Both the position numbers and the translations under genes were made by a program. Of a stretch of 15,332 bases of DNA, positions 13,359-15,332 are shown piece by piece. The stretch spans positions 1 through 15,332 of the forward strand of contig JBOGGX010000067.1 in assembly GCA_050744245.1 (NCBI GenBank). The letters run 5' to 3'. The stretch comes from JBOGGX01 sp050744245 (GTDB lineage: Bacteria > Actinomycetota > Acidimicrobiia > Acidimicrobiales > JBOGGX01). Numbering within the stretch: position 1 is the stretch's first letter; the number at the start of each line of letters is the position of its first letter. The notes under the pieces are model-generated. The model ran no database searches and had not been told where the DNA came from. It worked only from the letters and a program-made list of their open reading frames with translations.

Positions 13359-14483
13359 TCAGGAGGTGCCGTCGAAGAGCCAGGGCAAGGCGTCGCCCAG
13401 CCGGTCGCGCCAGCTCTCCCAGTTGTGCCCGTCGAGCGCCTCGACGAATCGGACCTCCATCCCGGTGGCCTCGAGGGCGGGCAGCAGCGCCCGGTTCTCA
13501 CAGATCAGCGACTCGTACACGCCGCAGGTCACGAAGACCCGGTCGCTCACGCGCGCCGGCGACGAGGCATAACGGTCGACGAACTCCTTGATCGGCTGCC
13601 AGATGACCTCCCGCCGGCTGCTGCACCCGTTGCTGGACCACGCGAACGATCCGGACTGGAGGAGGAGGCGCCCGTAGCGACCGGGCGAGTGCGCCGCGGC
13701 GGCGAGCGAGGCGACGGCCCCGAAGCTGGCACCCATGAGGCACCGGCCGGCCGGCGTGCGAACGAGCGGCAGCTGCGACTCGAGGTCGGGGATGAGCTCC
13801 TCGTTCAGGAAGCGGGCGTGCCGCTCGTCGTCGGCGTACTCGACGAGCCGCTCGCCCGGGTGGAGGCAGGCGGCGACCAGCGGCGGTACCAGTCGTCGGT
13901 GCACGAGGTTGTCGAGCACGGTCGTGAGCGAGGCGTAGTGCAGGTAGTCGCCGCCGTCGTGGACCACGAGCAGCCGGTACGGATGCTCGGGACGCTCCTC
14001 GAAGCCGGCCGGGAGGTAGAGCGTGACGCCGGCGGTCCGCCCGAGCGCCCGGCTCTCGACGGGCCGGTCCTCGAGCCTCCCCCCCCGGGCCTCGGGGTCT
14101 CGCATGGCCCAGTCGGGCACGGTGTAGCCGTCGGCCTGGCACACAGAGTTGCCGCCGAACGGGTTGCTGGCCCGCTGCTGGTTGAGCGGATCCTCGACCA
14201 GCCGGACGCCGCCGTGCTCGGCGACCTCGAACTTGTACTCGACCCGCGACCCCCGTGGCAGCTCGAGCACGAGGACCCAGAGGTCGGACCCGGCGACGCG
14301 CTCGAACCCGAGATCCGGCGGCAGCCCGACGCCCCAGTGGCGCAGGCGCACGGCGTCGGCCTCGCCGCGGTAGACGAAGGTGCACGCCATGGGCGTGACG
14401 ATCGGCAGCTCGCGTCCGGCGATGAGGGTCTCGACGGCATCGGCGGTGAGCTCGGGCGGGACGTCGAGGCGGCGGGCGATCAT
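13359..14483 (-). CDS. Enterochelin-esterase-like (Fes/IroE type) alpha/beta hydrolase
   Basis: 374 residues in two parts. Residues about 25-100 form an E-set/immunoglobulin-like N-terminal domain (TFVYRG, GSDLWVLVLELPRGSRVEYKFE) as in Fes-type enzymes. Residues about 150-374 form the putative esterase domain with VVHDGGDYLHY, nucleophile elbow GASFGAVAS (S253), a probable acid at E324 (CGVYESLICENR) and the catalytic histidine H353 in DGHNWESWRDRL. Fes proteins hydrolyse trilactone siderophores, but no siderophore genes are visible and cytoplasmic relatives cleave other esters or act on peptides. The ATG at 14483 is used. A TTG at 14510 would add nine residues (MAEYESGAP) and cannot be excluded. 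The start region lies in a long inverted repeat. It sits between the two ATP-grasp genes. Confidence 0.85.
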   Translation of the reverse strand: MIARRLDVPPELTADAVETLIAGRELPIVTPMACTFVYRGEADAVRLRHWGVGLPPDLGFERVAGSDLWVLVLELPRGSRVEYKFEVAEHGGVRLVEDPLNQQRASNPFGGNSVCQADGYTVPDWAMRDPEARGGRLEDRPVESRALGRTAGVTLYLPAGFEERPEHPYRLLVVHDGGDYLHYASLTTVLDNLVHRRLVPPLVAACLHPGERLVEYADDERHARFLNEELIPDLESQLPLVRTPAGRCLMGASFGAVASLAAAAHSPGRYGRLLLQSGSFAWSSNGCSSRREVIWQPIKEFVDRYASSPARVSDRVFVTCGVYESLICENRALLPALEATGMEVRFVEALDGHNWESWRDRLGDALPWLFDGTS

Positions 14484-14548
14484 TGGTGCGCCACTCTCGT
14501 ACTCCGCCAACTCACATCAGTACCGAGACCGGAGGCACCAATGATCGC
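14476..14548. repeat. Long imperfect inverted repeat over the esterase start
   Basis: GCGATCATTGGTGC (14476-14489) is the exact reverse complement of GCACCAATGATCGC (14535-14548). The similarity continues inward: CTCTCGTACT on the left against AGTACCGAGA on the right with a one-base slip, giving arms of nearly 30 bases around a 15-base centre. The left arm contains the esterase ATG on the minus strand. The right arm offers GGAGG and an ATG on the plus strand for a 28-codon open frame (14541-14627). Confidence 0.75.
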
Positions 14549-14549
14549 T

Positions 14550-14566
14550 TCGCCGCTTCGCGGCGA
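14550..14566. other. Hairpin after the partial ATP-grasp gene
   Basis: TCGCCG and CGGCGA pair (6 bp) around CTTCG, just beyond the inverted repeat and 42 bases after the ATP-grasp stop on the minus strand. It lacks a T-run, so termination is possible but unproven. Confidence 0.4.
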
Positions 14567-14590
14567 TGAAGAGCTGTGCCGATGGTTCGC

Positions 14591-14603
14591 TCGCCCTCCG
14601 GGC
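14591..14603. repeat. 13-base post-stop repeat, copy 2
   Basis: Exact copy of the 13 bases at 13341-13353, placed 4 bases beyond the stop of the partial ATP-grasp gene. The stem here is shorter (GCCC/GGGC around GGA). Nearly the same distance from the stop codon in both genes suggests either a shared 3'-end signal or descent of the two gene ends from one another. Confidence 0.5.
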
Positions 14604-14607
14604 TCGC

Positions 14608-15332
14608 TCACCCGGCGAACACCTTGACCGTCCGGCCGACGTCGTCGAGCATGCTGCGCAGCTCGTCATAGTCCGGGTGCCGCATGCGCACCCAGGCATT
14701 CGCCATGTAGCCGGCCTCGACCGGCTGGGTCGGCGTGCCCGCCGGCGGCAGGTGCGCGTCGATGACCCACTCGCCGTAGCGCTGCTGGATCGCGTCGACG
14801 CCGTCGTAGCCCGAGACGTGACCGTCGCGGTCGGGCCTGAGGGCGATCATCCCCGCCGAGTGCCGTCGCGACAGCTCCTGGCCCGGTCGCCCGTGGACGA
14901 CGGCCATCGCCCACTCGCGGTAGATGTCGATGTCGTTGGCCGCGGCGTACAGGTCCCAGCACCGAACGCCGGGCGGCCGGCACCCGATCTCGGAGAAGAG
15001 GAGGCCCTTGGGCCCGGCGAACCACTCCATGTGCGTCGCCGATGTGCCGATGTCGAGCGCGTCGATGACCTTCCTCCCGAACTCCTTGAGCTCGGCGTAG
15101 GCGGGGGCGTCGTCGACCCGGTTGGTCGTCACCAGCTGGGGCGAGATCCAGCGCGTCCTCATCGCCTCGAGCACGTTCGGGTAGTAGTGGGTGACGAACT
15201 CGTGGACCACCCGGCCGTCGATCGTGATCGTGTCGAAGAACCCCTCGTGGCCCTCCACGAACTCCTCGACGGCCACCGCCGCCCCCTGATCGACATGGCT
15301 CCTGGCGATCGCCTCCTCGAGCTCGTCGACGC
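14608..15332 (-). CDS. ATP-grasp domain ligase, C-terminal part (cut by window edge)
   Basis: At least 241 codons; the frame is open through the right edge, so the N-terminus and any earlier part of the ATP-grasp fold lie outside. What is visible is the second half of the fold: VEEFVEGHEGFFDTITIDGR (the acid-rich strand that contacts nucleotide and metal), HMEWFAGPKGLLFSEIGCRP with the metal-binding glutamates, and RPPG in place of the common NPRxGG turn. A C-terminal domain reminiscent of biotin-carboxylase-like ligases (AGMIALRPDRDGHVSGYDGV) follows. It probably joins a carboxylate to an amine using ATP; substrates unknown. It is the most upstream gene seen of the ligase/esterase cluster, 124 bases before the large esterase gene. 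A GTG at 15276 lies in frame but inside conserved sequence, so it is not the start. Confidence 0.82.
   Translation of the reverse strand, partial: VDELEEAIARSHVDQGAAVAVEEFVEGHEGFFDTITIDGRVVHEFVTHYYPNVLEAMRTRWISPQLVTTNRVDDAPAYAELKEFGRKVIDALDIGTSATHMEWFAGPKGLLFSEIGCRPPGVRCWDLYAAANDIDIYREWAMAVVHGRPGQELSRRHSAGMIALRPDRDGHVSGYDGVDAIQQRYGEWVIDAHLPPAGTPTQPVEAGYMANAWVRMRHPDYDELRSMLDDVGRTVKVFAG

Noticed and set aside
13425..14627. Plus-strand open frame opposite the enterochelin-esterase-like gene
   Set aside because: Val/Glu/Gly/Arg-rich shadow; only its last 28 codons fall outside the opposing gene and are discussed with the inverted repeat.
1..15332. CRISPR array, tRNA or rRNA genes, insertion sequences
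   Set aside because: No evenly spaced repeats, no cloverleaf-like segment, no transposase-like protein or matching terminal repeats with target duplication were seen.

Overview
The window is very GC-rich, uses GTG and TTG starts freely, and packs genes with 1-14 base overlaps. One predicted membrane protein carries a runs-of-threonine linker. Together this suggests a high-GC actinobacterium, quite possibly of the Acidimicrobiia type; that taxonomic call is inference from style, not from a marker gene. I see no rRNA, tRNA, CRISPR array or intact mobile element, and no gene-free stretch longer than about 220 bases.

Region 1 (1-6345, all minus strand, transcribed right to left) looks like one long methionine-linked operon. 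It opens with a compact SAM-type riboswitch (6141-6228). Next comes metX (homoserine O-acetyltransferase), a Cys/Met-metabolism PLP enzyme that starts on the base after the metX stop, and a PhzF-family isomerase. These are followed by an EamA transporter, an Fpg/MutM-type DNA glycosylase with an altered zinc finger, a threonine-linker membrane protein, a conserved-looking 76-residue protein, and a zinc-ribbon protein cut by the left edge. From the PLP enzyme to the glycosylase every junction overlaps (ATGA, TTGA, TGATG), so a sulfur-metabolism switch may also set expression of an exporter and a DNA repair enzyme.

Region 2 (6332-9625, minus) is a second overlapping operon: an alkyltransferase-like (ATL) DNA lesion-recognition protein, an MFS exporter, and a stand-alone adenine-specific DNA methyltransferase with no restriction partner in view.

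Region 3 (9659-11253, plus) holds a decayed alpha/beta hydrolase pseudogene (5' truncated, frameshifted, internally deleted), a 14-bp-arm perfect inverted repeat, and an intact serine beta-lactamase-like hydrolase whose 3' end overlaps the next, convergent gene by 8 bases.

Region 4 (11246-15332, minus) alternates ligases and esterases: an ATP-grasp enzyme (cut by the right edge), an enterochelin-esterase-like protein, a second, divergent ATP-grasp enzyme, and a second small esterase. No known pathway fits exactly. This is the best candidate for an undescribed biosynthetic or tailoring system in the window. Its intergenic gaps contain structured repeats, including a long imperfect inverted repeat that copies the initiation region of the esterase in opposite orientation.
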